Below are positions 8,351-20,497 of a stretch of DNA of 64,000 nucleotides, piece after piece. The DNA lies in NCBI RefSeq assembly GCF_030254645.1, contig NZ_CP116346.1, positions 2,336,001-2,400,000 on the forward strand, read 5' to 3'. The first letter of the stretch is position 1. The number at the start of each line of letters is the position of its first letter. The translations under genes and the position numbers were made by a program. Source of the DNA: Paucibacter sediminis (GTDB lineage: Bacteria > Pseudomonadota > Gammaproteobacteria > Burkholderiales > Burkholderiaceae_C). The notes under the pieces were generated by a model. The model was not told where the DNA came from. It made no database searches and saw only the letters and a program-made list of their open reading frames with translations.

Positions 8351-9141
8351 GGTGTGTGTTCCTTTGCTGCGTTCGTCTTCGCTGCCTGCGGACCTTCGGC
8401 CCACAGGAAGAATTCCTTGTTGCCATCACCACCGGTGATGGGGCTTTCAAAGTAGTCGCGTACCTGCCAGTCCAGGGCGGCGGCGGCCTCGCGGGCGCGC
8501 GCCTCCAGCAGCGGGTACTGCTTGGCGTCCTTCACCAGGCCGCCGCGCGCCAGGGCCTTGGGCCCCAGCTCGAACTGCGGCTTGATCAGCAGCAAGACCT
8601 GACCCCCGGGCGCCAGCCAGGGCGCCAGCTGGGGCAGGGCGCCGAGCATGGAGATGAAGCTCAGGTCGCCGACGATGAGCGCAAAGCCCTCGGCCGGGGC
8701 CTGCTCGCGCAGCGCCGAGCCCGCCAGCTCGCGCACATGCAGGCCTTCCAGCGCGCAGATACGCGGGTCGGCCGCCAGCGCGGCATGCAGCTGGCCATGG
8801 CCCACGTCCACGCCCACCACGCGCGCGGCACCCGCCTTCAGCAGGCAATCGCTGAAGCCGCCGGTGCTCTGGCCCATGTCCAGCACCGTCAGCCCGGCGA
8901 CCGCCAGGCCCGTGTGCGCCAGCGCGCCTTCGAGCTTGAGCCCGCCGCGCGAGACATAGCGCAGCTCCGCGTCATCGCTGATGCGGAGCTCGGCGAACTC
9001 CGGCAACTCCTCGCCCGCCTTGCGAATGGCCGACCAGCCCTTGGCCGAGTGCCACTCGGCCGCGGCCGCGCTGATCAGCCGCTGCGCGGCCGAACGCGTG
9101 GGCGCCAGGCCCTTGGCGACCAACAACTGGTCTGCGCGCAT
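8347..9141 (-). CDS. tlyA: TlyA-family rRNA 2'-O-methyltransferase (S4 + FtsJ domains)
   Basis: 264 residues from ATG 9141 (MRADQLLVAKGLAPTRSAAQ). An S4 RNA-binding domain (about 1–60) is followed by an FtsJ/RrmJ-like Rossmann methyltransferase: SRGGLKLEGAL, VLDMGQSTGGFSDCLLKAGA (SAM site), VGVDVGHGQL, and the catalytic-side LLIKPQFELG. Mycobacterial TlyA methylates 16S and 23S rRNA; older annotations call the family hemolysin A. It sits between two methyl-cycle genes, overlaps metF by 4 bp and starts 10 bp past the ahcY stop. An SAM consumer in this operon makes biochemical sense. Confidence 0.9.
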   Translation of the reverse strand: MRADQLLVAKGLAPTRSAAQRLISAAAAEWHSAKGWSAIRKAGEELPEFAELRISDDAELRYVSRGGLKLEGALAHTGLAVAGLTVLDMGQSTGGFSDCLLKAGAARVVGVDVGHGQLHAALAADPRICALEGLHVRELAGSALREQAPAEGFALIVGDLSFISMLGALPQLAPWLAPGGQVLLLIKPQFELGPKALARGGLVKDAKQYPLLEARAREAAAALDWQVRDYFESPITGGDGNKEFFLWAEGPQAAKTNAAKEHTP

Positions 9142-9151
9142 TGCTCGCCGC

Positions 9152-10576
<1,425 letters not shown>

Positions 10577-10670
10577 CAGCGGGCTCCTTCAATGACAAAA
10601 CGTCGAAGCCGCTGACGCCGTGAGGGAGGGTCTGAAAAGACAACGATCACCCACGCAGGACGTCAGCGGG

Positions 10671-10735
10671 TGAGCGCGGTTGCAAAGAAAGTCTCCGAGC
10701 CTGGCCTCTAAGCAAGAGGTTGCAACGCTCCTCGG
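10671..10735 (-). promoter_or_regulatory. SAH riboswitch aptamer upstream of ahcY
   Basis: On the minus strand the leader contains the SAH-riboswitch core CCGAGGAGCGTTGCAACC, a small hairpin, then CCAGGCTCGG, and finally CCGCGCTCA. P1 pairs CCGAG (10735–10731) with CTCGG (10699–10695). The pseudoknot-like pairing joins GAGCG (10730–10726) with CGCTC (10676–10672). This matches the published architecture in Ralstonia and other betaproteobacteria. Downstream, CCGCTGACG at about 10658–10667 is an exact complement of CGTCAGCGG at about 10610–10618, a candidate expression-platform switch. Confidence 0.9.
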
Positions 10736-10809
10736 AAGCCACGGATTCTAAACGCATCGCGCAGCTCGTTCGCTCGAACAGGCATGGGGAATGGGCACAA
10801 TCGGCGCCC

Positions 10810-11604
10810 ATGCTGCCTCTTGCCTCCTGCCCGCCCGCGGCTCTCGGCCGCCTGCGCGGTGTGCTCACCGATATCGACGACACCCTCACCGCCGAGGGCG
10901 CCATCGCGCCGGCCGCCTTGCAAGCCTTGCACGATCTGGCCGCCGCCGGGCTGCCGGTGATCGCGATCACCGGGCGCCCGGCCGGCTGGAGCGAGCCCTT
11001 CGCGCTGGCCTGGCCGGTGCGCGCCATCGTGGCCGAGAACGGTGCGGTGATGCTGCAGAACCAGGGCGGCCAGTTGCGCCGCAGTTTTTATTGCCAGGAC
11101 GAGGCGACCCGCCGTGAAAACTTCGCGCGCCTGCAGCGCTGCGCCGCCGACGTGCTGGCGCGCGTGCCGGGCGCCACGCTGGCCGAGGACAGCGCCGGCC
11201 GCCTCACCGACATCGCGGTGGACCACAGCGAGTTCGCGCATCTGGACGCGGCGCAGATCGATGCCGTCTGCGCGGTGATGCGCGCGCATGGCCTGCAGGC
11301 CACCGTCAGCTCCATCCACATCAATGGCTGGATCGGCGCGCACAGCAAGCGCACGGCGGCCGACTGGGCGGTGCAGGCCCTGCTGGGCGAGGCCTTCGTG
11401 CCGGCCGACTGGTTGTATGTGGGCGACTCCAGCAACGACGAGCAGATGTTCGCGTCCATCCCGCTCAGCGTGGGGGTGGCGAACATCGCGCGCTTTGTGC
11501 CGCAGCTGCGCAGCCTGCCGGCCTATGTCACGGCCGCCGAGCGCGGCGCGGGCTTCGCCGAGGCGGCGGCGGCGCTGCTGGCGGCGCGCGCCGCTGGGGC
11601 TTAG
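10810..11604 (+). CDS. HAD-superfamily hydrolase (HAD-IIB, sugar-phosphate phosphatase-like)
   Basis: 264 residues from ATG 10810. The HAD motifs are in order: motif I GVLTDIDDTLT (nucleophile and acid Asp), motif II VIAITGRP, motif III Lys in the SKRTAADW stretch, and motif IV VGDSSNDEQMF. The large cap between motifs II and III and the SIHINGW segment point to the Cof/mannosyl-phosphoglycerate- or sucrose-phosphatase-like HAD-IIB branch. The substrate is unknown. It is divergent from ahcY and overlaps the convergent AraC regulator by 4 bp. Confidence 0.85.
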   Translation: MLPLASCPPAALGRLRGVLTDIDDTLTAEGAIAPAALQALHDLAAAGLPVIAITGRPAGWSEPFALAWPVRAIVAENGAVMLQNQGGQLRRSFYCQDEATRRENFARLQRCAADVLARVPGATLAEDSAGRLTDIAVDHSEFAHLDAAQIDAVCAVMRAHGLQATVSSIHINGWIGAHSKRTAADWAVQALLGEAFVPADWLYVGDSSNDEQMFASIPLSVGVANIARFVPQLRSLPAYVTAAERGAGFAEAAAALLAARAAGA

Positions 11605-12551
11605 GCGGCAGCCGCTCCGCGCCACTGCGCCATATCGCTGCGCGGCGGCGTGCCGAACAGGCGCCGGTATTCGCGGCTGAACTGCGAGGGGCTTTCGTAA
11701 CCCACCTGGTGCGCGGCCGCGGCGGCGTCCAGACCCTCGGCCAGCATCAGGCGGCGCGCCTGCTGCAGGCGCAGCTGCTTCTGGTATTGCAGGGGCGAGA
11801 GGCTGGTGAGCTGCTTGAAATGCTGGTGCAGGCTGGAAGGGCTCATATGCGCCAGCGTGGCCAGCTCCTCGATGCGCAGCGGCTCGGCATAGCGCTGCGT
11901 GAGCGCATCGACGGCGCGCGCGACGCGCTGGGTGCTGCTGTCGCCGCTGGCCAGCGCGCGCAGCTGAGCGCCCAGCGGGCCGGTGAGCACGCGGTAGAAG
12001 ATCTCGCGCTGCAGCATCGGCCCCAGCATGGCCTGGTCCTGCGGCGTATCCAGCAGCTGCAGCAGGCGCAGCGCGGCGTCCAGCAGCGGCGTGGTGACGG
12101 GGCTCAGGTTCAGCCCCACCGGCGCGGCGGCGCGCGCGGCCTGGGCTGGCGAGGGGGCCGGGGCGGCCGGGCCGCACTGCAGCAGCAGATCGGCCAGCAT
12201 CTGCGTGCTGCTGCTCAGGCGCAGGCACAGATAGGGCTGGGCGGGGCTGGCCTCGGTGATCTGGCCGAGCGGCAGCATGGTCATCGAGACCAGCAGGCAG
12301 TGCAGCGGGTCATAACGCAATGTCTGCGCGCCCAGCTGGGCCTGCTTGCGGCCCTGCAGCACCAGCACCAGGCCGGGCGCATAGACGGCCGGCAGGGCCT
12401 GGGCGGTGGCACTGGCGCGTATCAGGGCCAGGCCGGGCAGGGCGGTGTCGTGCAGGCCATCGGCGGGGGCGTGGCGCAGGGCCAGGGCCAGCGCGCGTTG
12501 GCGCAGGCGCTCCAGCTCGGCGGCGTCTTGGGGGTGTGGGGCTTCGGCCAT
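11601..12551 (-). CDS. AraC-family transcriptional regulator with cupin-type N-terminal domain
   Basis: 316 residues. The N-terminal part (residues about 40–160, [23 protein letters not shown]) is the AraC_N arm/cupin domain; the C-terminal ~100 residues hold two helix-turn-helix motifs, [20 protein letters not shown] and [21 protein letters not shown]. It is divergent from the aldo-keto reductase at 12703 with 151 bp between starts. This pairing is common, with the regulator controlling the reductase, but the inducer cannot be told from the sequence. Confidence 0.9.
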   Translation of the reverse strand: MAEAPHPQDAAELERLRQRALALALRHAPADGLHDTALPGLALIRASATAQALPAVYAPGLVLVLQGRKQAQLGAQTLRYDPLHCLLVSMTMLPLGQITEASPAQPYLCLRLSSSTQMLADLLLQCGPAAPAPSPAQAARAAAPVGLNLSPVTTPLLDAALRLLQLLDTPQDQAMLGPMLQREIFYRVLTGPLGAQLRALASGDSSTQRVARAVDALTQRYAEPLRIEELATLAHMSPSSLHQHFKQLTSLSPLQYQKQLRLQQARRLMLAEGLDAAAAAHQVGYESPSQFSREYRRLFGTPPRSDMAQWRGAAAA

Positions 12552-12702
12552 GGGGCGGATTGTGCAAGCCTACGGCCAGGTGCGAGGCGGCCGGCGCGGC
12601 AGATTCGGAGTTTTGGGCAAGCATGGGCGAGCTTTTCGCTGGGCTCGGCGTGCCCTCGTTCCTATGCTGCGAGGGGTCAACAAACCAAGGAAAGAGAACA
12701 GC

Positions 12703-13710
12703 ATGAGCAAGCAAGAATTGACGATGCCGCGCCGCCGGCTGGGCGCCCAGGGCCCCGAGGTTTCGGCCCTGGGGCTGGGCTGCATGGGCATGTCGGACTT
12801 CTACGGCCCGGCGGACGAGCAGCAGTCGCTCGCGGTGTTGCATCGGGCGCTGGACATCGGGCTGAACTTCCTCGACACCGCCGATATGTACGGCGTGGGC
12901 GCCAACGAGCGCCTGCTGGCGCGCCTGCTGGCCGAGCGCCGCGAGGAGGTGGTGCTGGCCACCAAGTTCGGCAATGTGCGCGCCGCCGATGGCCGGCTGC
13001 TGCGCATCGACGGCAGCCCGGCCTATGTGCACGAGGCCTGCGACGCCAGCCTGCAGCGCCTGGGCGTGGAGCAGATCGATCTCTACTACCAGCATCGGGT
13101 GGATCGCAGCGTGCCGATCGAGGAGACGGTGGGCGCGATGGCCGAGCTGGTGCGCGCCGGCAAGGTGCGGCATCTGGGCCTGTCCGAGGCCTCGGCGGCC
13201 ACGCTCAGGCGCGCCCATGCGGTACACCCGATCGCCGCGCTGCAGACCGAGTACTCGCTCTGGACGCGCGACGTCGAGGCCGAGATCCTGCCCACCTGCC
13301 GCGAGCTGGGCATTGCCCTGGTGCCCTACAGCCCGCTGGGGCGCGGCTTCCTCACCGGCGCGATCCGCAGCGCCGAGCAGTTGCCGGCGGGCGACTGGCG
13401 GCGTGCCAATCCGCGCTTCCAGGCCGAGCAGCTGGCCGCCAATCTGGCGCTGGCGGATGCCCTCGGTGCGCTGGCGCAGGGCGAGGGGCTGAGCCCGGCG
13501 CAGCTGGCGCTGGCCTGGCTGCTGGATCAAGGGCCCGACATCGTACCCATCCCCGGCACGCGCAGCGTCAGCCGCCTGGCCGAGAACGCCGCCGCGGCCC
13601 AGGTGCATATCGGCGCCGCGCTGCGCGAGCAGCTGGCGGGCCTGCTGGCCGCGCATCCGGTGGCCGGCAGCCGCTATCCGGAGGCGGCGATGGCGGCGCT
13701 GAATGCCTGA
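12703..13710 (+). CDS. Aldo/keto reductase
   Basis: 335 residues from ATG 12703, with AAGGAAAGAG as ribosome site. It is a TIM-barrel NADPH-dependent reductase. The catalytic tetrad can be read: Asp and Tyr in FLDTADMYG, Lys in VLATKFGN, and His in LYYQHRVD. The C-terminal [17 protein letters not shown] segment is the coenzyme-binding loop. It resembles the YakC/pyridoxal-reductase-like AKR group. The divergent AraC gene is its likely regulator. It ends 1 bp from the convergent YcaQ-like gene. Confidence 0.93.
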   Translation: MSKQELTMPRRRLGAQGPEVSALGLGCMGMSDFYGPADEQQSLAVLHRALDIGLNFLDTADMYGVGANERLLARLLAERREEVVLATKFGNVRAADGRLLRIDGSPAYVHEACDASLQRLGVEQIDLYYQHRVDRSVPIEETVGAMAELVRAGKVRHLGLSEASAATLRRAHAVHPIAALQTEYSLWTRDVEAEILPTCRELGIALVPYSPLGRGFLTGAIRSAEQLPAGDWRRANPRFQAEQLAANLALADALGALAQGEGLSPAQLALAWLLDQGPDIVPIPGTRSVSRLAENAAAAQVHIGAALREQLAGLLAAHPVAGSRYPEAAMAALNA

Positions 13711-13711
13711 G

Positions 13712-14836
13712 TTAGGCTGGTGAGTCCAGGCCCAGGAATTCGCTGACGCGCTGCAGCTCCTCCTCAAGCGCCAGCTTGAAGGCCGCGCCCTTGGGCCGGC
13801 CATGCACGAAGCCCAGCTCATGCTGGAGCCGGCCGTCTTTTTCGAGCCGCAGATTGGCCCAGCCCAGCATCGCGTCGCCCCATAGCAGGGGCAGGGCGTA
13901 ATGGCCCATCTTGCGCTTGGGCGCGGGCGTGTAGGCCTCGAACTTGTATTCCCAGCCCCACAGCAGCTGGAAGCGGCGGCGGTCCCACACCACCGGGTCG
14001 AAGGGCGCCAGCATGCGCAGCTGGGTGTCGAGCCGGTGGCGCTTGGAGCGCGGGTTCTCGTCAGCGGGCCAGAACCAGGTGCGGCCGTCGATCTGCGCAT
14101 GGGCATAGCGCGCCTTGGCGCGCTGGAAGGCCTGGCGGGTCTCGGTGCGCAGCTGCGGCGCGCCATAGCCCAGCAGCGAGGTCAGGTAGCCGAGGCTGGG
14201 CGCGGGCAGCGGCGCATACAGCGCCACCACCATGTCCAGCAGCGCCTCGGCGCGGGCCTGGCGCGCGGCCGGGCTCTGTTCGGCTTCGGGGTGCTGCACC
14301 GCCTCGTAGACGCGCGTGCCGGCGTCGCGCCGCTTGACGCGCAGCTGGCTGCGGTAATGCAGGCCGTCGAGCAGCTGGGTGCTGACGTTCAGCTCGCCGC
14401 CCCAGTAGCCGGGCATGCGGCCATGGTGGCTGAATTCCTCCAGCAGCTGCTTGGGATGGGTGGGGCCGCGCTCGCGCACCACCGCCAGCAGCTGCTCGGC
14501 CTGGGCGCGGGTCTTGGCGTCCCAGCTGCGCCTGGGCTCGCGCGGATGCAGCAGGGCCAGGTGTTGCCTGGGCAGGAAGCCGTAGTTGACGAAGCAGTCT
14601 TCCTCGACTGCCAGCCGGGTGTAGCGGCGCTCCAGGTCGCCGGCGCGGTAGTCCTTGACGCGATGGCGCAGGATCAGGTCCTGGGCGCGCGCCGGGGCGC
14701 GCATCGGGTCGGCCTGCACGAAGCCGAGCTTGCGGATCGCGGTGGGCAAGGTGGTCGGCCTGAAGAGGCTGCGCGCGATCGCATAGCGGCGCAGTTCCTC
14801 AAGGCTGGGGGCGGGGGTGGCTGCGGTCGTGCTCAT
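13712..14836 (-). CDS. Winged-helix DNA glycosylase-like protein, YcaQ family
   Basis: 374 residues from ATG 14836. The protein belongs to the HTH_42/AlkX-YcaQ family, whose E. coli and Streptomyces members unhook interstrand crosslinks and bulky alkyl adducts. Recognisable parts are KLGFVQADPMRAPARAQDLILRHR (N-terminal winged helix, QxD motif) and the C-terminal MLAPFDPVVWDRRRFQLLWGWEYKFEAY. The QADPM sequence corresponds to the QxD catalytic element. It lies head-to-tail with the GGDEF regulator, 26 bp apart. Family assignment is good; activity is inferred. Confidence 0.82.
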   Translation of the reverse strand: MSTTAATPAPSLEELRRYAIARSLFRPTTLPTAIRKLGFVQADPMRAPARAQDLILRHRVKDYRAGDLERRYTRLAVEEDCFVNYGFLPRQHLALLHPREPRRSWDAKTRAQAEQLLAVVRERGPTHPKQLLEEFSHHGRMPGYWGGELNVSTQLLDGLHYRSQLRVKRRDAGTRVYEAVQHPEAEQSPAARQARAEALLDMVVALYAPLPAPSLGYLTSLLGYGAPQLRTETRQAFQRAKARYAHAQIDGRTWFWPADENPRSKRHRLDTQLRMLAPFDPVVWDRRRFQLLWGWEYKFEAYTPAPKRKMGHYALPLLWGDAMLGWANLRLEKDGRLQHELGFVHGRPKGAAFKLALEEELQRVSEFLGLDSPA

Positions 14837-14862
14837 CGGCCGCGAGCATCGCAAACAACTGT

Positions 14863-15879
14863 TTATTTGTCCAGCGGTCTGGCGGACGCCGGTTGGCGCT
14901 GCTCCAGCGTGTCCATCTGCATCTCGTAGCTGAAGAAGCGGTTGCGGCCATGCGCCTTGGCGTTGTAGAGCGCATCGTCGGCGCGCAGCAGCAGGCCCTC
15001 GGCGGTGGTGCTGGCATCGGCCACGCAGGTGGTGATGCCGCCCGAGACGGTGATGTGCGGGGCGATGTCGGAGTCCGGGTGCGGGATGCCGGCCAGCGCC
15101 ATGGTGCGTATCAGGGCGCGCGCATAGGTCATCGCGCCGGAACGCGGCGTGTTGGGCAGGATCAGCGCGAACTCCTCGCCGCCGTAGCGGCCCACGCAGT
15201 CGCTGGGGCGGCGGCAGGCCTCGCGCAAGAGCGCGGCCACGCGCTTCAGGCAGGCATCGCCCTCCACATGGCCCAGGCTGTCGTTGTAGCGCTTGAAATA
15301 GTCCACATCGCACAGCACCAGGGTGAGCGGCAGACCATCGCGGCGCGCCTGGGCGATGCATTGGTGCAGGCGCTCGTCGAGGGCGCGCCGGTTCATCAGG
15401 CCGGTGAGGGCATCGGCGTTGGAGAGCTCGTGCAGCTGCGCGTTGGCGCTGCGCAATTCGTCGGAGAGCTGCACCAGGCGCTGGCGCATGCCCAGCAGGC
15501 GCTGCATGGCGCGCAGCTTGGCGTGCAGAATCATCGGCGAGACCGGCTTCACAAGGTAATCGTCGCCGCCGGCCTCGATGCCGCGCCAGACGTCCTGGTC
15601 CTGGTCGCGTTGCGAGAGAAAGATGATGGGGGTCCAGCCGCCCGGCTCGGCGGCGCGGATCTGCCGCGCCGTCCAGTAGCCGTCGTGTGCGGGCATCTCC
15701 ACGTCCAGCAGCACCAGGTCGGGGCGGTAGCGCTTGAACAGCTCCAGCCCCCAAGCGGCGCTGTCGGCCTCGAGGGCGCGATGGCCGGCGCGGTCCAGCT
15801 CGGCCACCACCGCCACGCGCGAGGCGCTCTGATCGTCGATCACCAGGATGGTGAGCGGGGAGGGGCTGCTGGGGAGCAT
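14863..15879 (-). CDS. Response regulator with diguanylate cyclase (receiver–GGDEF) domains
   Basis: 338 residues. The N-terminal receiver has the acidic pair VIDDQ, phosphoacceptor Asp in VLLDVEMP, and Lys in LVKPVS. The C-terminal GGDEF domain carries the active-site GRYGGEEFALILP and a product-inhibition I-site RxxD (RPSD) five residues before it. It should make cyclic di-GMP when phosphorylated, as in PleD/WspR-type proteins. It is divergent from the pseudo-receiver/CheX gene at 15983, suggesting one signalling locus. Confidence 0.93.
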   Translation of the reverse strand: MLPSSPSPLTILVIDDQSASRVAVVAELDRAGHRALEADSAAWGLELFKRYRPDLVLLDVEMPAHDGYWTARQIRAAEPGGWTPIIFLSQRDQDQDVWRGIEAGGDDYLVKPVSPMILHAKLRAMQRLLGMRQRLVQLSDELRSANAQLHELSNADALTGLMNRRALDERLHQCIAQARRDGLPLTLVLCDVDYFKRYNDSLGHVEGDACLKRVAALLREACRRPSDCVGRYGGEEFALILPNTPRSGAMTYARALIRTMALAGIPHPDSDIAPHITVSGGITTCVADASTTAEGLLLRADDALYNAKAHGRNRFFSYEMQMDTLEQRQPASARPLDK

Positions 15880-15982
15880 GGGGCGCCGGGTGCTACTGCG
15901 GAGGCCTCAAGTATGGCCGCGAAGCTGACGATATGTGATGGGATAAGGCGGCTTGCCGTTCGCCTGTTGGGAAAACCGGGCC

Positions 15983-16945
15983 ATGACAGACACCACCCAT
16001 CTCGAGGCCAAGGTCTTGCTGCTCGAGCACGACCCGGCGCAATACCAGCTGCTGGCGGATTTCTGCGCCGAGGTGGGCCTGCTGGCCTTGCCGCGCAGCG
16101 CGCGCGATGCGCTCAGCACGCTGGCACAGCACAAGGATCTGGCGGGCGTGCTGCTGGCGGAGGATCTGCCCGGCGTGGAGCCCGATGCCCTGAGCCTGGC
16201 GCAGGCCATCCACAAGCTGCGGCCCGAGCTGCCCACCTTTCTGCGCCGCAGCAGCACGCGCGAGCTGCTGCCCGAGGAGCAGGCGGCGCTGCGTCATGCC
16301 TGGCAACTGGGCGGCATCGAGGATCTGCGCGCCGCCGTGCAGCGCGCCATCTTCAGCCTGCGCTACCCCAGGAAGCTGGTGGACGGCATCGTCGAGCTGA
16401 CCTGCGCCTCGCTGAGCTCGATGTTTCCCTACGCCAAGGTGCAGGCCGAGTCGCCCTATGTGGTGCACGACCGCATCATCTTCGGCGAGGTCTCGACCCT
16501 GATCCCGATCGAGAGCACCTGGTGCCGCGGCTACATGATGCTGCAAACCGAGGAGGGCGCGCTGCGCCAGGGCCTGATCCAGGGCTTCAGCTACGAGGGC
16601 CTGGGCGGTGATTTCAATTTCCGCGAGCTCAACAACCTGCTGGGCGAAACCACCAACCTGATCTGGGGCGCGTTCAAGAACCGCTACATCCCGCCGCAGG
16701 CCTTCACCACCCAGCAGATCCAGGTGCCGCTGGTGATCAACCACGAGCACAAATACATGTCCTTCGGCTCGCAGGACCCGCAGCTGTGCATACGCTACCA
16801 GCTCTCCGATCCGCGCCGCCCAGGGTTGCCACCCTTGATGATCGTGCAGCGTTTCATCTTCAATCTCTACTGGTCGCCCGAAGGCTTTGCGGAATTCGCG
16901 GCGGCCCCGCCCCCCGCCGCGACCGGCGAGCTCGATCTATTCTGA
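15983..16945 (+). CDS. Degenerate receiver fused to a CheX-like domain
   Basis: 320 residues from ATG 15983. Residues about 8–120 have a receiver fold (VLLLEHDPAQYQLLADFCAEVG), but the phosphoacceptor position in GVLLAEDLPG holds Ala instead of Asp, so it probably cannot be phosphorylated. From about 135 on there is a CheX-like domain: GIVELTCASLSSMFPYAKV, GEVSTLIPI, and the ExxN motif in FRELNNLLGETTNLIWGAFKNR. CheX dephosphorylates CheY in other bacteria. It is followed 13 bp later by a CheY-like gene, the obvious partner. The CheX assignment is by motif. Confidence 0.75.
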   Translation: MTDTTHLEAKVLLLEHDPAQYQLLADFCAEVGLLALPRSARDALSTLAQHKDLAGVLLAEDLPGVEPDALSLAQAIHKLRPELPTFLRRSSTRELLPEEQAALRHAWQLGGIEDLRAAVQRAIFSLRYPRKLVDGIVELTCASLSSMFPYAKVQAESPYVVHDRIIFGEVSTLIPIESTWCRGYMMLQTEEGALRQGLIQGFSYEGLGGDFNFRELNNLLGETTNLIWGAFKNRYIPPQAFTTQQIQVPLVINHEHKYMSFGSQDPQLCIRYQLSDPRRPGLPPLMIVQRFIFNLYWSPEGFAEFAAAPPPAATGELDLF

Positions 16946-16958
16946 AGGGAACCCCTGC

Positions 16959-17330
16959 ATGGCTCAGATTCTGGTGGTCGACGATTCCAGCACCATGCGG
17001 GGCATCGTGACGACTTTCCTGAGCAACAACGGCTTCGAGGTGGTGGTGGCGGTGGACGGGGTCGACGGCCTGCTGCAGCTGCGCCGGGACCCCGGCATCA
17101 AGCTGGTACTCAGCGACATCAACATGCCCAATATGGACGGCCTCACCATGGCCGAAAAGATCCGCGTGGAGCTGGGCAACCGCGCGGTGCACATCGTGAT
17201 GCTGACCACCGAAGACAATCTGCAGGTGCGCGAGCGCGGCAAGGCGATCGGCGTCACCGGCTGGATCGTCAAGCCCTTCCGCGGCGAGGCGGTGCTGGGG
17301 CCGTTCAGGAAGATGTGCGGGCTGGAGTGA
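16959..17330 (+). CDS. CheY-like single-domain response regulator
   Basis: 123 residues, a stand-alone receiver with all key residues: VVDDSSTMR (acidic pair), LSDINMPNMDG (phosphoacceptor near residue 54), LTTED (switch Thr), and IVKPFRGE (Lys). It starts 13 bp after the pseudo-receiver/CheX gene. With no output domain, it probably acts by protein interaction, with the CheX-like protein as candidate phosphatase. The histidine kinase that feeds it is not in the window. Confidence 0.92.
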   Translation: MAQILVVDDSSTMRGIVTTFLSNNGFEVVVAVDGVDGLLQLRRDPGIKLVLSDINMPNMDGLTMAEKIRVELGNRAVHIVMLTTEDNLQVRERGKAIGVTGWIVKPFRGEAVLGPFRKMCGLE

Positions 17331-17360
17331 CGCTCGTCACCCCAACCGCAGCGCGCTCGC

Positions 17361-18545
<1,185 letters not shown>

Positions 18546-18718
18546 TTTTACACTCCTTGTTGTCAGTCCATCGGCGTTGCCGTGCTGCGGGAGTCGCGGC
18601 GAACGCTTTAGCGGCATTTGTTGAGCATCGCAGCCCGGCAGTGTTTCAATCCGCGGATCAAACCCTGCATCGCCCCGCAAGTTGTTCAGTAACTCGGCGA
18701 TGCGCTCATTATAGAAAT

Positions 18719-19588
18719 ATGTGGTTTCTGCGTCTGCTTTCACGCTCCCCCCTGTGGTTTCAGCAAGGATTGGGCGCCCTGCTGGGCCGCCTGACCTGGT
18801 GGCTGGCGCCGGTCTATCGCCAGCGTTTCAAGGCCAATGTGGCGCAGGCCGGCCTGGGCATGGCCGAGGCCGGTGCGGCCATCGGCCACATCGGCCGCAT
18901 GATGGGCGAGCTGCCCTGGATGTGGTTGCGCCCCTTCAGTGAGCCGCTGGGGGCGCGCGTGCAATGGGATGGTGCGGAGCTGATCACGGCGGCGCTGGAC
19001 CAGGGCCACGGCCTGATCCTGCTGACGCCGCACCTGGGCTGCTTCGAGGTCACGGCGCAGGCCTATGTGGAACATTTCAGTGCCAAGTACGGGCCGCTGA
19101 CGGTGCTGTTCCGCCCGGCGCGCAAGGCCTGGATGCGCGAACTGGTGGATGCCTCGCGCGAGCGCCCGGGCCTGCTGCCGGCGCCCGCCAGCCTGGCGGG
19201 TGTGCGTCAGATGCTGCGCGCGCTGCGCCAGGGCCAGGCGGTGGGCCTGCTGCCCGACCAGGTGCCGCCCGATGGCCTGGGCGTGTGGGCGCCGTTCTTC
19301 GGCAAGCCGGCCTACACCATGACCCTGGCCGGCCGCCTGGCCCAGCAGACCGGTGCCGTGCCGGTGCTGATCTGGGGTGAGCGCCTGCCCTGGGGGCGTG
19401 GCTTTGTGGTGCGGGTGCGACCCGGCCCGGTGATCGCGCGCGAAGACACGCCAGAATGCGCGGCCACCGCCGTCAATCAGTCCATGGAATCCATCATCCG
19501 CCAGCTGCCCGGGCAATATCTCTGGAGCTACAACCGCTACAAGGCACCGCGCCGCGTGGACGTGGCCGCCCTGGGGGATGGCTCGTGA
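18719..19588 (+). CDS. Lipid A biosynthesis lauroyl/myristoyl acyltransferase, LpxL family (first)
   Basis: 289 residues from ATG 18719. A membrane-anchored enzyme that adds secondary acyl chains to Kdo2-lipid IVA. The N-terminal hydrophobic segment ([18 protein letters not shown]) anchors it. The HX4D/E active site is HLGCFE near residue 105, and the [11 protein letters not shown] stretch is conserved. It is the first of two tandem acyltransferases; its TGA overlaps the GTG start of the next gene by 4 bp. Length is normal. Confidence 0.9.
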   Translation: MWFLRLLSRSPLWFQQGLGALLGRLTWWLAPVYRQRFKANVAQAGLGMAEAGAAIGHIGRMMGELPWMWLRPFSEPLGARVQWDGAELITAALDQGHGLILLTPHLGCFEVTAQAYVEHFSAKYGPLTVLFRPARKAWMRELVDASRERPGLLPAPASLAGVRQMLRALRQGQAVGLLPDQVPPDGLGVWAPFFGKPAYTMTLAGRLAQQTGAVPVLIWGERLPWGRGFVVRVRPGPVIAREDTPECAATAVNQSMESIIRQLPGQYLWSYNRYKAPRRVDVAALGDGS

Positions 19589-20475
19589 TCGGACGGGCGG
19601 GTGCCCATCTGCTGATCGGCCTGGTGTGGCTGCTGCACTGGCTGCCCTTCGGGCTGCTGGCGGCGCTGGGGCGCGGCCTCGGCGGCCTGCTGCATGGGCT
19701 GGCGCGCTCGCGGCGGCGCATTGCACTGCGCAATGTCGAGCTGTGCTTTCCCGCGCTCAGCGAGGCCGAGCGCCGCGCCCTGGTGCGCGAGCATTTCGCG
19801 CTGATTGGCCGCAGCATCCTGGAGCGCGGCCTGCTCTGGTTTGCCCCGCCCGAGCGGCTGCTGAGCCTGATGCGCGTGAAGGGCGACATCCAGCTGGCCG
19901 AGCGCGGCGAGCGCCCGGTGATGTGGCTGCTGCCGCATTTCGTCGGCCTGGAATGGAGCGCGCCGGCGCTCATGCTCAAGCAGCGCTGCCCGGGCGTGGA
20001 CGTCTACCAGCGCCAGAGCAATGCGGTGTTCGACGCCCGCATGCTGGCCGGGCGCGCGCGCTTCGGCACTACCGCCTTCGTGGACCGGCACGAGGGCATA
20101 CGCCCGGTGCTGCGCCTGATCAAGCAGGGCTATGCCTTCCTGAATGCCCCCGACATGGACTTCGGCGCCAAGGACTCGGCCTTCATCCCCTTCTTCGGCG
20201 TGCCCGCCTGCACCCTGCTGGCGCCCTCGCGCATTGCGCGCAGCATGGGCATGGCGGTGCAGCCCATCGTGGTGCGCATGCTGCCCGGCAGCGAGGGCTA
20301 CGAGGTCGAGGCCTGTGAGCCGCTGCCCGGCTATCCGAGCGACGACCCCGAGGCCGACGCCCATACCCTGCATGCCTGGCTGGAGGCGCGCATCCGCGAG
20401 CAGCCGGCGCAGTACCTGTGGGTGCACAAGCGCTTCAAGACCCGACCGGCGGGCGAGCCCTCCCTTTATGCCTGA
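19585..20475 (+). CDS. Lipid A biosynthesis acyltransferase, LpxL family (second)
   Basis: 296 residues from GTG 19585, overlapping the stop of the first acyltransferase (GTGA). The HX4E motif reads HFVGLE near residue 117; the N-terminus has a hydrophobic anchor [20 protein letters not shown]. This tandem LpxL pair ahead of dapF is standard in Burkholderiales. The two proteins presumably add different secondary acyl chains; which is which cannot be told. dapF starts 22 bp downstream. Confidence 0.9.
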   Translation: MIGRAGAHLLIGLVWLLHWLPFGLLAALGRGLGGLLHGLARSRRRIALRNVELCFPALSEAERRALVREHFALIGRSILERGLLWFAPPERLLSLMRVKGDIQLAERGERPVMWLLPHFVGLEWSAPALMLKQRCPGVDVYQRQSNAVFDARMLAGRARFGTTAFVDRHEGIRPVLRLIKQGYAFLNAPDMDFGAKDSAFIPFFGVPACTLLAPSRIARSMGMAVQPIVVRMLPGSEGYEVEACEPLPGYPSDDPEADAHTLHAWLEARIREQPAQYLWVHKRFKTRPAGEPSLYA

Positions 20476-20497
20476 AGCGCGCGCGGATAATCGCGGC

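Noticed and set aside
11709-13715. A 668-codon plus-strand open frame across the AraC and aldo-keto reductase genes
   Set aside because: It overlaps two well-supported genes in other frames and is Gln/Arg/Gly-rich without motifs.
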